From positions 310,001-374,000 of the forward strand of contig NZ_BMWT01000001.1 of the NCBI RefSeq assembly GCF_014651375.1: a DNA stretch of 64,000 bases. Reading direction: 5' to 3'. The notes beneath the pieces are model-generated. The model was given only the letters and a program-made list of their open reading frames with translations, searched no databases and had not been told where the DNA came from. Numbering within the stretch: position 1 is the stretch's first letter; the number at the start of each line of letters is the position of its first letter. A program made the translations under genes and the position numbers. The stretch is from Tateyamaria omphalii. Lineage in GTDB: Bacteria; Pseudomonadota; Alphaproteobacteria; Rhodobacterales; Rhodobacteraceae. Positions 8,800 through 17,691 of this stretch are shown here, in pieces.

Positions 8800-9650
8800 T
8801 CCGATTGCTTCAGCAAAGCGGTCAGACCAACCTTGTATGTCGGATAGATCAGCTCCACACCCAGCTCATCCTTGATGCGATCATTCCGCACCCGCTTGCT
8901 TTCGGCGTAAAAGCTGCGGGCCATCGGCGTCATCTCGGCGGTCTCAAAGTCTTCGGCTGGCGGCGTCGGCAGACCCAACAGCTGCGCCGCATACTCAATG
9001 ACATCCTGCGGCGGGGCCGGATCATCATCACAGACGTTGTAAGCTGTGCCCGGCGCAGGCTGTGCAATCGAAGCCGCTACAATCTGGGCAATATCTTCCA
9101 CATGGGTACGCGAAAACACCTGGTTCGGCTTGATGATCCGCCGCGCCGTGCCCGCCCGCACCTTGGCAAAGGGGCCGCGCCCGGGGCCATAGATGCCAGC
9201 CAGCCGAAAGATATGCAGGGGCAGTCCGGGTATCGCCTGCCACGCCGCTTCGGCCTCCTTGCGCCACTGCCCACGGCGGGTGGAGGGGGCCAGCGGCGTG
9301 TCTTCGTCCACCCAGTCCCCACCATGATCGCCATACACGCCCGTGGTCGACAAATAGCCGACCCATTCAAACTGATCCGCACGGGCGCGTATCTGATCCC
9401 CCACTGCGCGCAGAACCGGGTCGCCGTCCGCATCCGGCCCGGCCGAAATCAGCAGATGCGTCGCCGTTTTGATAGCGTCGCTCACGTTGTCTCCGGGAAA
9501 GATCAGCGGCTTCACCCCGGTCGCGGCCAGTGCGGCAGCTTTGTCCGCGCTGCGGGTGGTTCCGATCACCCGCCAGCCCTGCGGGATCAGCAGTTCGGTC
9601 AGTGCCTTAGCCGAATAGCCGTGGCCAAAAGAAAGCAAAGTCTTGGTCAT
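8796..9650 (-). CDS. NAD-dependent epimerase/dehydratase (YeeZ-like SDR), 284 aa
   Basis: Atypical short-chain dehydrogenase with N-terminal Rossmann start MTKTLLSFGHGYSAKALTEL, in which the nucleotide-binding loop is the FGHGYSA variant. It has a catalytic-type YLSTTGVYGDHGGDWVDED segment (serine/threonine plus tyrosine) and RLAGIYGPGRGPFAKV. This form is close to the YeeZ group, whose substrates are nucleotide sugars or related compounds; the reaction is unknown. ATG 9650 is chosen because the longer frame to 9701 adds unconserved residues. It is coupled to exoD and diverges from the methyltransferase gene. Confidence 0.78.
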   Translation of the reverse strand: MTKTLLSFGHGYSAKALTELLIPQGWRVIGTTRSADKAAALAATGVKPLIFPGDNVSDAIKTATHLLISAGPDADGDPVLRAVGDQIRARADQFEWVGYLSTTGVYGDHGGDWVDEDTPLAPSTRRGQWRKEAEAAWQAIPGLPLHIFRLAGIYGPGRGPFAKVRAGTARRIIKPNQVFSRTHVEDIAQIVAASIAQPAPGTAYNVCDDDPAPPQDVIEYAAQLLGLPTPPAEDFETAEMTPMARSFYAESKRVRNDRIKDELGVELIYPTYKVGLTALLKQSE

Positions 9651-9725
9651 GCCCCATAGGTGGCGCGCACGCGGCCCGCACACAAGCCCCTTGCCAAGCA
9701 TGTCGCAGCGCCGCCTAATCGGCAG

Positions 9726-10352
9726 ATGGCAGACGATCCATCCCTCGACAGCGCCTATGCGCTCGAAACACCCGAAGACTCGGTGCAGCTATATTCCGCT
9801 TGGGCAGACACCTACGACAGCGATTTTGCCCGTGTTAGTGACTATATCCTGCACGAACAGGTAGCACGTCACTTCGTGAATATCGGCGGCTTTGGCCCTG
9901 TTTTGGACGTGGGCGCGGGCACCGGCCTGTGCGGCACGGCATTGGCTGCACGCGGGGTCGAGCCGATAGACGGCACCGACATCTCGGCCGACATGCTAAA
10001 AATTGCAGCAGCCAAGGACATCTACCGCACCACGCGGGTCGAAAACATCTTTGACGGGCTGGCCACTCCAGATGGGCTGTATCAGGGGGTCGTCAGTTCC
10101 GGCACCTTCACCAAAGGGCATGTGGGTCCAGACGGGATTGATGCGGTGATCGCAGCGGTACGTCCACGCGGTTGGATCGTGCTGTCGGTAAACGCCCAGC
10201 ACTTCGCCGCATCTGGCTTCCACGAAAAACTGACTGCGTTAGAGAATGATATCGAAGGCCTCAGCCTAACCGAGGTTGCAATCTACGGCCCCAACGCAAC
10301 CGGCGATCATGCAAAGGATACAGCACTCCTGATCGCGTTCCGCCGGGTCTAG
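9726..10352 (+). CDS. class I SAM-dependent methyltransferase, 208 aa
   Basis: Seven-strand Rossmann methyltransferase. Motif I VLDVGAGTGLCG binds S-adenosylmethionine, followed by GTDISADMLKIA (motif II acid) and SGTFTKGHVGPDGIDAVIAAVRPRGW (motifs IV-V). It belongs to the general UbiE/TehB-like group; the acceptor is unknown. I used ATG 9726 (MADDPSLDSAYAL), since the earlier start at 9660 adds a low-complexity basic leader. The 3' end overlaps the convergent gene at 10349. Confidence 0.8.
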   Translation: MADDPSLDSAYALETPEDSVQLYSAWADTYDSDFARVSDYILHEQVARHFVNIGGFGPVLDVGAGTGLCGTALAARGVEPIDGTDISADMLKIAAAKDIYRTTRVENIFDGLATPDGLYQGVVSSGTFTKGHVGPDGIDAVIAAVRPRGWIVLSVNAQHFAASGFHEKLTALENDIEGLSLTEVAIYGPNATGDHAKDTALLIAFRRV

Positions 10353-10699
10353 CCCTTGTCAAAAAACGGCGTAACCTGCGCGACAATCACAGCATTCTCA
10401 TCCAAGGCCCGCTGCATCAACGCACGCTCTTCGCCCTCAATCTCATGCCCTTCGGCCAACCGCTCATCCAGCGTGCCATAGCCAGTCACATCCAGCGGCG
10501 CAGTATCCGCCTGCTTGAGCAGCGCCACCGTCTCGCGCACGGCCTCCGCCTCGTCCACACCGCTGGCAAAACACATCAACGCCGCCCCTGTCGCACCATC
10601 CGGCAGGCCATCCCCATCTTTGCGCCCAATCTGCACCAACAGGGTATAGACCTGCTGCGGTTTCTTTGGCTTGGCGGTTTTTGGTTTGGACTGCGCCAT
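10349..10699 (-). CDS. conserved hypothetical protein, 116 aa
   Basis: Begins with a lysine/proline-rich tail (MAQSKPKTAKPKKPQQ), then a compact alpha/beta domain: YTLLVQIGRKDGDGLP, a small-residue helix with ALMCFASGVDEAEAVRETVALLK, and an acidic C-terminal helix followed by VIVAQVTPFFDKG. AGGGGATC is positioned before ATG 10699, supporting that start over the longer frame. I do not recognise a named family; the regular helix/strand pattern suggests a real, soluble protein. Confidence 0.7.
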   Translation of the reverse strand: MAQSKPKTAKPKKPQQVYTLLVQIGRKDGDGLPDGATGAALMCFASGVDEAEAVRETVALLKQADTAPLDVTGYGTLDERLAEGHEIEGEERALMQRALDENAVIVAQVTPFFDKG

Positions 10700-10849
10700 G
10701 ATGATCCCCTGCTCAGACCGCAATGACCTACACCGGACAGTTGCAAAACAGAAGCAACAACAAACTGCAAATGGGCCGCACATGCGTCCCGACTTGGCGC
10801 AGCCCTGCATCTAACCTAAGCCATGGAACCAACGTTCAAAAGATGGCGG

Positions 10850-11911
10850 ATGGATATGCGCACGCTTCTTCTTTCGATCTTGATGACCCTGTGCCTGGTC
10901 TTGCCGGGGCTGGCACAGAACAGAACACTGGTCTTCGCAACCGTCGAACGACCTCCTTTCACGTTCCAGAACGAAGGTCAGGTCGACGGATTCAGTGCGG
11001 ACTTGATCCGAGCCATCGGGCGCGAGATTGGCACCGACATCTCATTCGAGATGCAATCGAGCTTCCCCGAAATGCTGCGAGAGGTCGAAGACGGCGCTGT
11101 CGACGGCGCAATCGCCAACATCTCGATCACTGGCGCACGGGAGGCGGTGATGGACTTTACCCTGCCGATCTTTCGCAGCGGGTTGCAGATCATGGTTCCC
11201 ACCGTCGACAACGCGCCCAGCTTGTGGTCCGCCATTCTCAACCGGGATCTGGGGATCGCCATCCTTGGGGCACTCGGCTTGCTGATGGTGATGGGCATGC
11301 TCATGTGGGTCTTTGAACGCAAACGGCAGCCCTATTTCGACCGCCCGCCGGGCAAGGCCATCTTCCCGGCCTTCTGGTATGCACTGAATCTGTTGGTACG
11401 GGGCGGGTCTGAACAAAATGTCCCGAAATCCGGATTTGGTCGGCTCTTTGCCGTGATCCTGGTGGTATCCGGATTGTTCATCGTTTCGTTCTTTGTCGCC
11501 AACGTGACAAGCGTGATGACAATACGGGCATTGGGTGAACGCATTGACAGTGTCAGCGATCTGGAAGGGCGCGAGGTTGCGACGACCAGCGGCTCGACCT
11601 CCAGCGAGTTTCTGGTTCAACGCGAAATTTCCCACAACACATTTGTCGACTTCAATGCCTTGCTCTGGGCGTTTGAAGACGGAGAGTTGGACGCTGTCGT
11701 CTTCGACAGTCCGGTCTTGGCCTACTACGTCAAAACCGACGGGCGCGGGAAAGCGCGCCTCGTCGACCGTGTGTTTCGGCCCGAAGACTACGGCATCGCT
11801 CTGCCTCAGGGCAGCGACTTGCGCGAACGCATCAACTTGGCACTACTGAACCTGCAGGAATCGGGTGAATATGACACCCTTTACCTGCAGTGGTTCGACC
11901 GGGGCAGTTAG
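10850..11911 (+). CDS. prokaryotic ionotropic glutamate-receptor-like ligand-gated channel, 353 aa
   Basis: Signal peptide (residues 1-22, ending GLAQ), then a periplasmic amino-acid-binding lobe S1 (28-118) with the ligand arginine in [12 protein letters not shown] (R97). Next come helix M1 (134-155), a pore-loop segment (170-192, [17 protein letters not shown]), inner helix 199-225 ending [13 protein letters not shown], and lobe S2 (230-350) with [11 protein letters not shown]. This is the S1-M1-P-M3-S2 order of GluR0-type receptors. The potassium-filter TVGYG is absent; the loop reads [18 protein letters not shown]. The inner helix matches the eukaryotic SYTANLAAFLT motif position by position. 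In-frame starts exist at 10823, 10850 and 10856; none has a strong ribosome site. Ligand and ion are unknown. Confidence 0.82.
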   Translation: MDMRTLLLSILMTLCLVLPGLAQNRTLVFATVERPPFTFQNEGQVDGFSADLIRAIGREIGTDISFEMQSSFPEMLREVEDGAVDGAIANISITGAREAVMDFTLPIFRSGLQIMVPTVDNAPSLWSAILNRDLGIAILGALGLLMVMGMLMWVFERKRQPYFDRPPGKAIFPAFWYALNLLVRGGSEQNVPKSGFGRLFAVILVVSGLFIVSFFVANVTSVMTIRALGERIDSVSDLEGREVATTSGSTSSEFLVQREISHNTFVDFNALLWAFEDGELDAVVFDSPVLAYYVKTDGRGKARLVDRVFRPEDYGIALPQGSDLRERINLALLNLQESGEYDTLYLQWFDRGS

Positions 11912-12735
11912 TCGCGCAACAGCTCGTTGATCGACGTCTTGGATCGGGTCTTTTCGTCGACGCGCTTCACAATCACCGCGCAATACAGGTTCACACCGTT
12001 CTTCGAAGGCATCGACCCTGCGACGACAACGGAGCCGCTTGGCACTTCACCATACATGACCTCGCCCGTCTCGCGGTCCACGATCTTGGTCGACTGGCCG
12101 ATGAACACGCCCATGCCCAGAACCGACCCCTCGCGCACGATGCAGCCCTCAACCACCTCGGACCGTGCGCCAATGAAGCAGTTGTCTTCGATGATGGTCG
12201 GCCCCGCCTGCATCGGCTCCAACACACCGCCGATGCCAACGCCGCCAGATAGGTGCACGTTCTTGCCGATCTGCGCGCAGGACCCAACGGTGGCCCACGT
12301 ATCAACCATGGTGCCCTCGTCCACATAGGCGCCCAAGTTCACAAACGACGGCATCAGCACCACGCCCGGCGCGATGAAGGCCGACTTGCGGACCACACAG
12401 TTCGGCACCGCACGGAAACCGGCGGCTTGCCACTGGTTGTCGCCCCAGCCCTTGAACTTGCTGTCGACCTTGTCCCACCAGCCGCCGCCTTGCGGGCCGC
12501 CATCCTGCTGTTCCATGTCCTTGATGCGGAAGCCCAGCAACACAGCCTTTTTCGCCCACTGGTTCACATGCCAGTCGCCGCTGTCCTGCCGCTCGGCCAC
12601 GCGCAGGGTACCACTGTCCAGCGCATTCAGCGTATCCTCGATTGCCTCGCGCGTCTCGCCCGTGGTGGCGGGCGTGATGGTGTCGCGGGCTTCCCACGCG
12701 GCTTCGATGGCAGTTTCAAGCTGAGCGTTGGACAT
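11908..12735 (-). CDS. dapD: 2,3,4,5-tetrahydropyridine-2,6-dicarboxylate N-succinyltransferase, 275 aa
   Basis: Transfers succinyl from succinyl-CoA to tetrahydrodipicolinate in lysine and meso-diaminopimelate synthesis, feeding peptidoglycan. The left-handed beta-helix is clear from hexapeptide repeats between about residues 105 and 235 ([44 protein letters not shown]). An N-terminal helical domain and the C-terminal [14 protein letters not shown] block complete the fold. ATG 12735 has GGGGAGAT upstream. The gene converges on the channel gene with a 4-bp stop overlap. Confidence 0.95.
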   Translation of the reverse strand: MSNAQLETAIEAAWEARDTITPATTGETREAIEDTLNALDSGTLRVAERQDSGDWHVNQWAKKAVLLGFRIKDMEQQDGGPQGGGWWDKVDSKFKGWGDNQWQAAGFRAVPNCVVRKSAFIAPGVVLMPSFVNLGAYVDEGTMVDTWATVGSCAQIGKNVHLSGGVGIGGVLEPMQAGPTIIEDNCFIGARSEVVEGCIVREGSVLGMGVFIGQSTKIVDRETGEVMYGEVPSGSVVVAGSMPSKNGVNLYCAVIVKRVDEKTRSKTSINELLRD

Positions 12736-12855
12736 CGGAATCTCCCCTGATTGATCGCGGCGCTTAGACAACAAACCGGGAGGCCTTGCAATCATATCTG
12801 GGCAATGCCCCTATGGCACGCTACGCCTAGTCGAAGCCTGACAGGAGCAGACAGA

Positions 12856-13698
12856 ATGAAAGACGACCACCGCAGCCCGTTCCGCGACGCCTATACCGAC
12901 CGCAAGGCGGCAGAGGGCGCACCAGACACAGCACAAACGCGATCGCCCGCCTATCCATTGGCCTTTGCCGATCCTGAATTTCTATGCCGCGACGAACTGC
13001 GCCCGGTGCGGCTGCAGCTTGAACTGCTCAAACCCGAGATGTTGATGAACGAACAAGGGATCGAGTCGACCATCGTCCTGTTCGGCGGCGCCCGCATCCC
13101 TGACCCGGTGAACAAAGACAGCGCACGCACCCAAACGCTCGCCGACCTGTCGTCGTTCTATGACGAGGCACGCACCTTCTCACGGCTGATGACGGAAAAG
13201 TCGCTGGAAAGCGGTGGCCGTGAAAACGTGATCGTCACCGGCGGCGGCCCTGGCGTGATGGAGGCCGGAAATCGCGGCGCCGTTGACGCAGGCGGGCACT
13301 CTATCGGGCTCAACATCGTTTTGCCCTTCGAACAGGCCCCCAACCACTACGTGACACCAGATCTCAGCTTCAACTTTCACTACTTCGCCATCCGCAAGAT
13401 GCACTTCCTGATGCGTGCACGCGCGATCTGTGTCTTCCCGGGTGGCTTCGGTACGTTGGATGAGCTTTTTGAATCCCTTACCCTGATCCAGACAGGCCGC
13501 ATGGAACGCGTGCCCTTCCTGCTGTTCGGCAAGGCGTTCTGGGAGAAGATCATCAACTGGGATGCGCTATCAGACGCCGGAACAATCTCGGCCGACGATC
13601 TGGACCTGTTCCGCTTCGTGGACAGCGCGCAGGAAGCGATGGAAGTCATCGACAACTGGGGCCCGACAACCAAGCGCGGCGAAGTCCCCGGTCGGTAA
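12856..13698 (+). CDS. LOG-family (lysine decarboxylase-like) nucleoside-5'-monophosphate phosphoribohydrolase, 280 aa
   Basis: Carries the two LOG hallmarks, GGGPGVMEAGNRGA and PGGFGTLDELFE, and SIGLNIVLPFEQ between them. LOG enzymes cleave the N-glycosidic bond of nucleoside monophosphates (cytokinin ribotides in plants; AMP-nucleosidase-like in bacteria). The N-terminal extension of about 90 residues puts it in the longer Rossmann-like TIGR00730-type branch, where the substrate is less certain. AGGAG lies before ATG 12856, so the longer upstream frame is not used. Confidence 0.82.
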   Translation: MKDDHRSPFRDAYTDRKAAEGAPDTAQTRSPAYPLAFADPEFLCRDELRPVRLQLELLKPEMLMNEQGIESTIVLFGGARIPDPVNKDSARTQTLADLSSFYDEARTFSRLMTEKSLESGGRENVIVTGGGPGVMEAGNRGAVDAGGHSIGLNIVLPFEQAPNHYVTPDLSFNFHYFAIRKMHFLMRARAICVFPGGFGTLDELFESLTLIQTGRMERVPFLLFGKAFWEKIINWDALSDAGTISADDLDLFRFVDSAQEAMEVIDNWGPTTKRGEVPGR

Positions 13699-13749
13699 CA
13701 CCGGCCTTGGCCGCGCAGCACGCGACCAATATCAAAAAGTATCTGGCGG

Positions 13750-13962
13750 TCAGGCCGCCAGTTCAGCAGGCAATTTGCACACAGCCACACGATGCGGCAG
13801 CGTTTCCACAACGTCACCCGCCTCGGTTTCACGAATGCAATAGCCGTATCCGGCCAAGCGGTGCATCCACTCACGCCGGGACAGCGCCTGGCTGCGTTCG
13901 CGGTTCACCAGGTCCAAAACCTGCGCTTCAACAAAGCTGTCGTTTCCAAAAATCATCGACAT
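13750..13962 (-). CDS. small conserved hypothetical protein, 70 aa
   Basis: Begins MSMIFGNDSFVEAQVLDLVNR and has an arginine-rich helix (RERSQALSRREWMHRLAGYG) followed by strands with VVETLPHRVAVCKLP. GGAG lies 8 nt before ATG 13962; the GTG at 13971 is an alternative. It has good coding character and no signal or membrane segment. I do not know the function. It sits alone between convergent LOG and the next minus-strand gene. Confidence 0.65.
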   Translation of the reverse strand: MSMIFGNDSFVEAQVLDLVNRERSQALSRREWMHRLAGYGYCIRETEAGDVVETLPHRVAVCKLPAELAA

Positions 13963-14069
13963 AACAGTCACTCCATTCCCTTTTCCCTGAGCCTGTCATG
14001 CAGGCGCACCATGGCGCTATTGGTGCGCAAACAGGAAAAGATTGTGACCATTTCGCGAACAGTGTGCCG

Positions 14070-14855
14070 CTAGTACTTGATCAACTCGTCGATTTGGCGG
14101 TGCAATTCCTTGATCTGTTCTTCAACATCGCTGCCGTCATAGGTGCCAAATTCACGCAGCTCCTTGATGTGTTTTTCGATGATCTGAACCCGACGCTTGG
14201 CCTCTTCACGCTGCAACTGCCGACCACTCGGACCGGACAGGTTCACGCGCACGCTGTCATAATACCCCACCCGGCCCAGATAATATTCGAACTTGCCGCT
14301 CTCCAGACAGAACCCCCATGTGGCCGAATGGAACGAGGCGCTCATCGGCACCAGCAGAAACACATCACCCGGCAGTTGCGTCCCCTGAATCGTCAACCGA
14401 TAGGCCGCCATGACAGGATCGACCGTCACATCGTAAAGCTGGTGGCGGTTATGGTTTTTCTGGATCTCAGCCCATGGCACCGGAATGCGGTCAAGGCCCA
14501 GCGCCTTGCCAAACGCCTTGTCCAGATCGGGCGGTGACTGGACGCCAACGGCCTTCGCCAGTGCCTTATATGTTTCAACAATGCTTTTCTTGCTGGGACG
14601 CTGCGACGCCGTGCCCTTGCCATAGATCACAAGGATCGGATCCAGCGCCAGCCGACCCGAGGCATCAATCCTGCGCCGCTTTTCGCTTTGGGTGCGACAA
14701 TCATATTCATAGATGACCCAGTTTGTCTGTGCATGCAGGGCCTTGGCAGCCAGAAAGTCAGGGCTCGCGGGCGACGGGGCTGGAACAAATCCCCCCATCC
14801 CCAGAAAACCTGCATCAAAGGGTTGGGTATCAATAGTCGCCTGTCCAACGTTCAC
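14070..14855 (-). CDS. hypothetical protein with C-terminal coiled coil, 261 aa
   Basis: I do not recognise this protein. It starts at GTG 14855 behind AAAGGA (6-nt spacing). Segments are a small-residue N-terminus (FDAGFLGMGGFVPAPSPASPD), a tyrosine/charged region (WVIYEYDCRTQSEKRRRID), a middle with SFHSATWGFCLESGKFEYYL, and a strongly helical, charged C-terminus (about 205-261: QLQREEAKRRVQIIEKHIKE and onward) that looks like a coiled coil. It has no signal peptide. It is separated from the upstream rlmN gene by a terminator-like palindrome, so it is probably transcribed alone. Confidence 0.6.
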   Translation of the reverse strand: MNVGQATIDTQPFDAGFLGMGGFVPAPSPASPDFLAAKALHAQTNWVIYEYDCRTQSEKRRRIDASGRLALDPILVIYGKGTASQRPSKKSIVETYKALAKAVGVQSPPDLDKAFGKALGLDRIPVPWAEIQKNHNRHQLYDVTVDPVMAAYRLTIQGTQLPGDVFLLVPMSASFHSATWGFCLESGKFEYYLGRVGYYDSVRVNLSGPSGRQLQREEAKRRVQIIEKHIKELREFGTYDGSDVEEQIKELHRQIDELIKY

Positions 14856-14912
14856 GGTGCATCCTTTCACATAAATCTATGTGACCCAGAATTGCTTTGA
14901 TCTGTCGGATAC

Positions 14913-14937
14913 AAAAGGCAGGAATTCCTGCCTTTTT
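14913..14937. terminator. bidirectional terminator-like palindrome downstream of rlmN
   Basis: A perfect inverted repeat, AAAAGGCAGGAA followed by TTCCTGCCTTTTT, lies 4-28 bp past the rlmN stop. It has T tracts on both strands. It ends the rlmN transcript before the next minus-strand gene. Confidence 0.75.
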
Positions 14938-14940
14938 CGC

Positions 14941-16116
14941 TTATTGAAGCCCAGCTTCCGCCGCGATCTCCTTGCGGCTCTTGCGCGCCCGCTCGGTGGC
15001 CGACTTCAACTGTCCGCAGGCCGCCAGAATGTCCTCGCCCCGCGGGGTGCGGATCGGGCTGGCATAACCGGCTTGATAGATGATGTTGGCAAAGGCCCGG
15101 ATACGGTTGTTCGATGACCGCTTGTAAGGTGCACCGGGCCATTCGTTGAACGGGATCAGGTTCACCTTGGCCGGAATGCCCTTCAGCAGCTCCACCAGCC
15201 GGTGCGCATCCTCATCCGTATCATTCACCCCATCCAACATCACGTATTCAAAGGTGATGCGCTCCGAGTTGCGGCCCCGCGGATACGCCTTGAGGGCCTC
15301 CAACAGCGCTTCGATGTTCCAGCGCTTGTTGATCGGGACCAGCGTGTTGCGCACCTCGTCCGTGGTGGCATGGAAAGACACGGCAAGCTGACAACCAATC
15401 TCGTTGGCCGTCCGTTCGATCTCCGGTACAACGCCGCTGGTCGACAACGTGATCCGACGGCGGGACAACTGAATGCCCTCCTCATCCATGCAGATCTTCA
15501 TCGCGTCACGGACGTTCTCAAAGTTATACAGCGGCTCACCCATCCCCATCAGAACGATGTTGGACAGCAAACGCGTCTCGTCTTTCGGCGCACCGGGCAC
15601 CGGCCACTCGTCCAGATCATCCCGCGCCATCATCACCTGACCAACAATCTCGGCAGCGGTCAGATTGCGCACCAGCTTCTGCGTGCCAGTATGACAGAAC
15701 GAGCAGGTCAGCGTGCAGCCGACCTGGGACGACACGCACAGCGTCCCACGATCTTCCTCGGGGATATAGACAACCTCAACCTCATGCCCGCCAGCAATAC
15801 GCACCAACCACTTGCGCGTGCCATCAACGCTCACTTGCTTGGACACGACCTCGGGGATTTCGATAACAAACTTCTCTGCCAGCTCTGCACGATAGACCTT
15901 GGACAGGTTCGTCATCGCCTCAAAATCACGCACGCCCCACTGATAAATCCACTGCCAGATCTGCCCGACGCGCATCTTCGCCTGCTTCTCGGGCGTGCCA
16001 TGGGCGATCAACACCTCCCGCAACTGCGGGCGAGTCAGACCCACAAGGTTCACAGGTCCCTCCGGCAGTTTCCGGGGAATCGTCAATACATCCTGCGTGA
16101 TCGGCGCGTCAGCCAT
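14941..16116 (-). CDS. rlmN: 23S rRNA (A2503-C2) / tRNA (A37-C2) methyltransferase, 391 aa
   Basis: Radical-SAM enzyme that methylates C2 of A2503 in 23S rRNA and A37 of some tRNAs. The cluster-binding CxxxCxxC is C134-C138-C141 in [26 protein letters not shown], the SAM-binding [12 protein letters not shown] region and a conserved cysteine near the C-terminus (ILAACGQL, the methyl-carrying residue in the family) are present. Start at 16116. The terminator palindrome follows the stop at once. Confidence 0.95.
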   Translation of the reverse strand: MADAPITQDVLTIPRKLPEGPVNLVGLTRPQLREVLIAHGTPEKQAKMRVGQIWQWIYQWGVRDFEAMTNLSKVYRAELAEKFVIEIPEVVSKQVSVDGTRKWLVRIAGGHEVEVVYIPEEDRGTLCVSSQVGCTLTCSFCHTGTQKLVRNLTAAEIVGQVMMARDDLDEWPVPGAPKDETRLLSNIVLMGMGEPLYNFENVRDAMKICMDEEGIQLSRRRITLSTSGVVPEIERTANEIGCQLAVSFHATTDEVRNTLVPINKRWNIEALLEALKAYPRGRNSERITFEYVMLDGVNDTDEDAHRLVELLKGIPAKVNLIPFNEWPGAPYKRSSNNRIRAFANIIYQAGYASPIRTPRGEDILAACGQLKSATERARKSRKEIAAEAGLQ

Positions 16117-16220
16117 GGCTCAGTCCATCGTTGGGGTGATGCGCCCCTATATAGGAAAAGCCGAGGCAATCAAAAGGATTCGGCCCAAATGAAAAAGAGC
16201 AGCGGTCCGAACCACTGCTC

Positions 16221-16270
16221 TTTCTTCTGGCTGAAAATACCTCGGGGGTCTGGGGGCTGGCCCCCAGTCC
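16221..16270 (-). repeat. 3'-end hairpin element, copy 1 (downstream of the AhpD-like gene)
   Basis: On the minus strand, just after the AhpD-like stop, a GGGGGCC/GGCCCCC-type hairpin is followed by CCCCCGAGGTATTTTCAGCC and AGAAGAAAG. The same hairpin-plus-core arrangement recurs at four other gene ends in this window (19114, 30618, 39528, 56935). Confidence 0.7.
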
Positions 16271-16276
16271 AACGGC

Positions 16277-16846
16277 TCACTCAGCAGCGACAGTCTTTTT
16301 GGGTTCCCATGCAAACGGGGCAAAGGCCGCGTCAGTGGGCGTCTCGAACAACGCGTTGGTGAAGTTCGACATGACCTTCTGCGCATAGATCAGAATGGTA
16401 TCGAGGATGGCGCGCTCACCGTACCCGGCAGTTTCAAACGCGGCGATGGCATCCGCACCGGGCCGGCCATGGGTGTCACGGATTGCCAGCGTGAAGGTGC
16501 GCAAAGCTTCCAGCTTCGCAGGCAACGGCGTCTCGTCCCGCAGCGCGTTCACGATGTCTTCGTCGATCTTTTCCATCTTGGCGATGCCAGTATGTGCAGG
16601 CACACAATAATGGCAGGCATTGGCGACATTCACGGTCATCCAGACCACGGTCCGCTCCTCGGGCGTAAAGGCGGTGCCGTTGATCGCAAGGCGATGCAGT
16701 TGCTGGTACCCTTCCAGCAAGCCGGGGCTTTCTGCCATCACGCCATGCAGGCTAGGCAGGCGACCAAAGGCCTTGATCGAGTTTTCCAGCAAGGGTTTCG
16801 AGGCATCCGGGGCGGTCTCAAGTGTGTGGACTATGGTTTTGGCCAT
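16277..16846 (-). CDS. AhpD-like / carboxymuconolactone decarboxylase family protein, 189 aa
   Basis: All-helical AhpD-fold protein. The redox motif is C78-H-Y-C81 followed by H85 (NACHYCVPAHTG), the pattern of alkylhydroperoxidase AhpD and related disulfide reductases or peroxidases. TPEERTVVWMTVN before it is also typical. AAAAGGAGATACCC precedes ATG 16846. The exact substrate is unknown; an antioxidant role is the usual inference for family members. Confidence 0.82.
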   Translation of the reverse strand: MAKTIVHTLETAPDASKPLLENSIKAFGRLPSLHGVMAESPGLLEGYQQLHRLAINGTAFTPEERTVVWMTVNVANACHYCVPAHTGIAKMEKIDEDIVNALRDETPLPAKLEALRTFTLAIRDTHGRPGADAIAAFETAGYGERAILDTILIYAQKVMSNFTNALFETPTDAAFAPFAWEPKKTVAAE

Positions 16847-16983
16847 GGGTATCTCCTTTTCGCGTTGGGACGCATTGGGAGATAGTAAGGTACCATGCAG
16901 TTCCAAACTGCGGAGATAGCCAAAGGGGCCGTGCATCACTGCACAGCCCCTCTCGGTCTTGTGAATTGCAATCGGGCGGAAAA

Positions 16984-17514
16984 TCAGCCGCCGCAGCGTG
17001 CCTCGGCATCCTCAACCGCGGCGGTGAATCCAAGCAAGGAAAACGTATCCTTTGTTGTGGTGCCACGGCTGGACAGGCCCGTCAGAACCGCCTCGGCACC
17101 GCGCTTCATAGCGGTGACAATTTTCGCATCATCTGCAGCCGTCGCGGGCCATGCCCATTCACCTTCAGTGAACAGTTCAAACTCGTTGCCACTGATGTTC
17201 ACGTTCACGGTCGACCCGGACCGGAACGGATACCCGCCGGTAAACGCCACCTGACCCTTGGCCTCGGCACTGGGACGATAGAACACCATCAAAAGAATCT
17301 GTCCGCGCGTCGCGGCGACAACGCGACCCTCACGGGTGTTCACCACTTCCTTGGGCGTTGCCACGCCCCAGCATTCTGTCGGGTTATCCTCGACAAACAC
17401 GCTCCAATCGGTTTTTGCCGCAACGCGGTTCGTGCTCTGATCCTGCGCAACGGCCATTCCCGCCATAAGCGAGAGCGCGCCGACAAAACCAATCACTGTC
17501 TTCCTAAATGCCAT
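16984..17514 (-). CDS. invasion-associated locus B (IalB)-like secreted protein, 176 aa
   Basis: Signal peptide (residues 1-23, ending GMAVAQ) and an IalB-like body: WSVFVEDNPTECWGVATP, GQILLMVFYRPSAEAKGQVAF, FRSGSTVNVNISGNEFEL and FSLLGFTAAVEDAEARCGG, with a cysteine pair that could form the family disulfide. IalB aids erythrocyte invasion in Bartonella, but the family is widespread in free-living alphaproteobacteria with unknown function. ATG 17514 follows GGAGG; upstream extension to 17595 is not supported. Confidence 0.78.
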   Translation of the reverse strand: MAFRKTVIGFVGALSLMAGMAVAQDQSTNRVAAKTDWSVFVEDNPTECWGVATPKEVVNTREGRVVAATRGQILLMVFYRPSAEAKGQVAFTGGYPFRSGSTVNVNISGNEFELFTEGEWAWPATAADDAKIVTAMKRGAEAVLTGLSSRGTTTKDTFSLLGFTAAVEDAEARCGG

Positions 17515-17691
17515 AACCACAGCCTCCAAGCTGTCCGAAACCTCAATACCTGCACCGTCCCCCGGGCGCACCGTTTTTGGCGCATTCTCTTGCAAGGGCG
17601 GCGTTTCTTCTCGACAAGTGGCACATTAGCGCGAAACGCGCGACGCAGGAAAGAATAATTGGCATGAAATCGCCAAGATGTGAGGGAAAAG

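Noticed and set aside
15202-16362. 386-residue plus-strand open frame
   Set aside because: Antisense of rlmN with no recognisable protein pattern.
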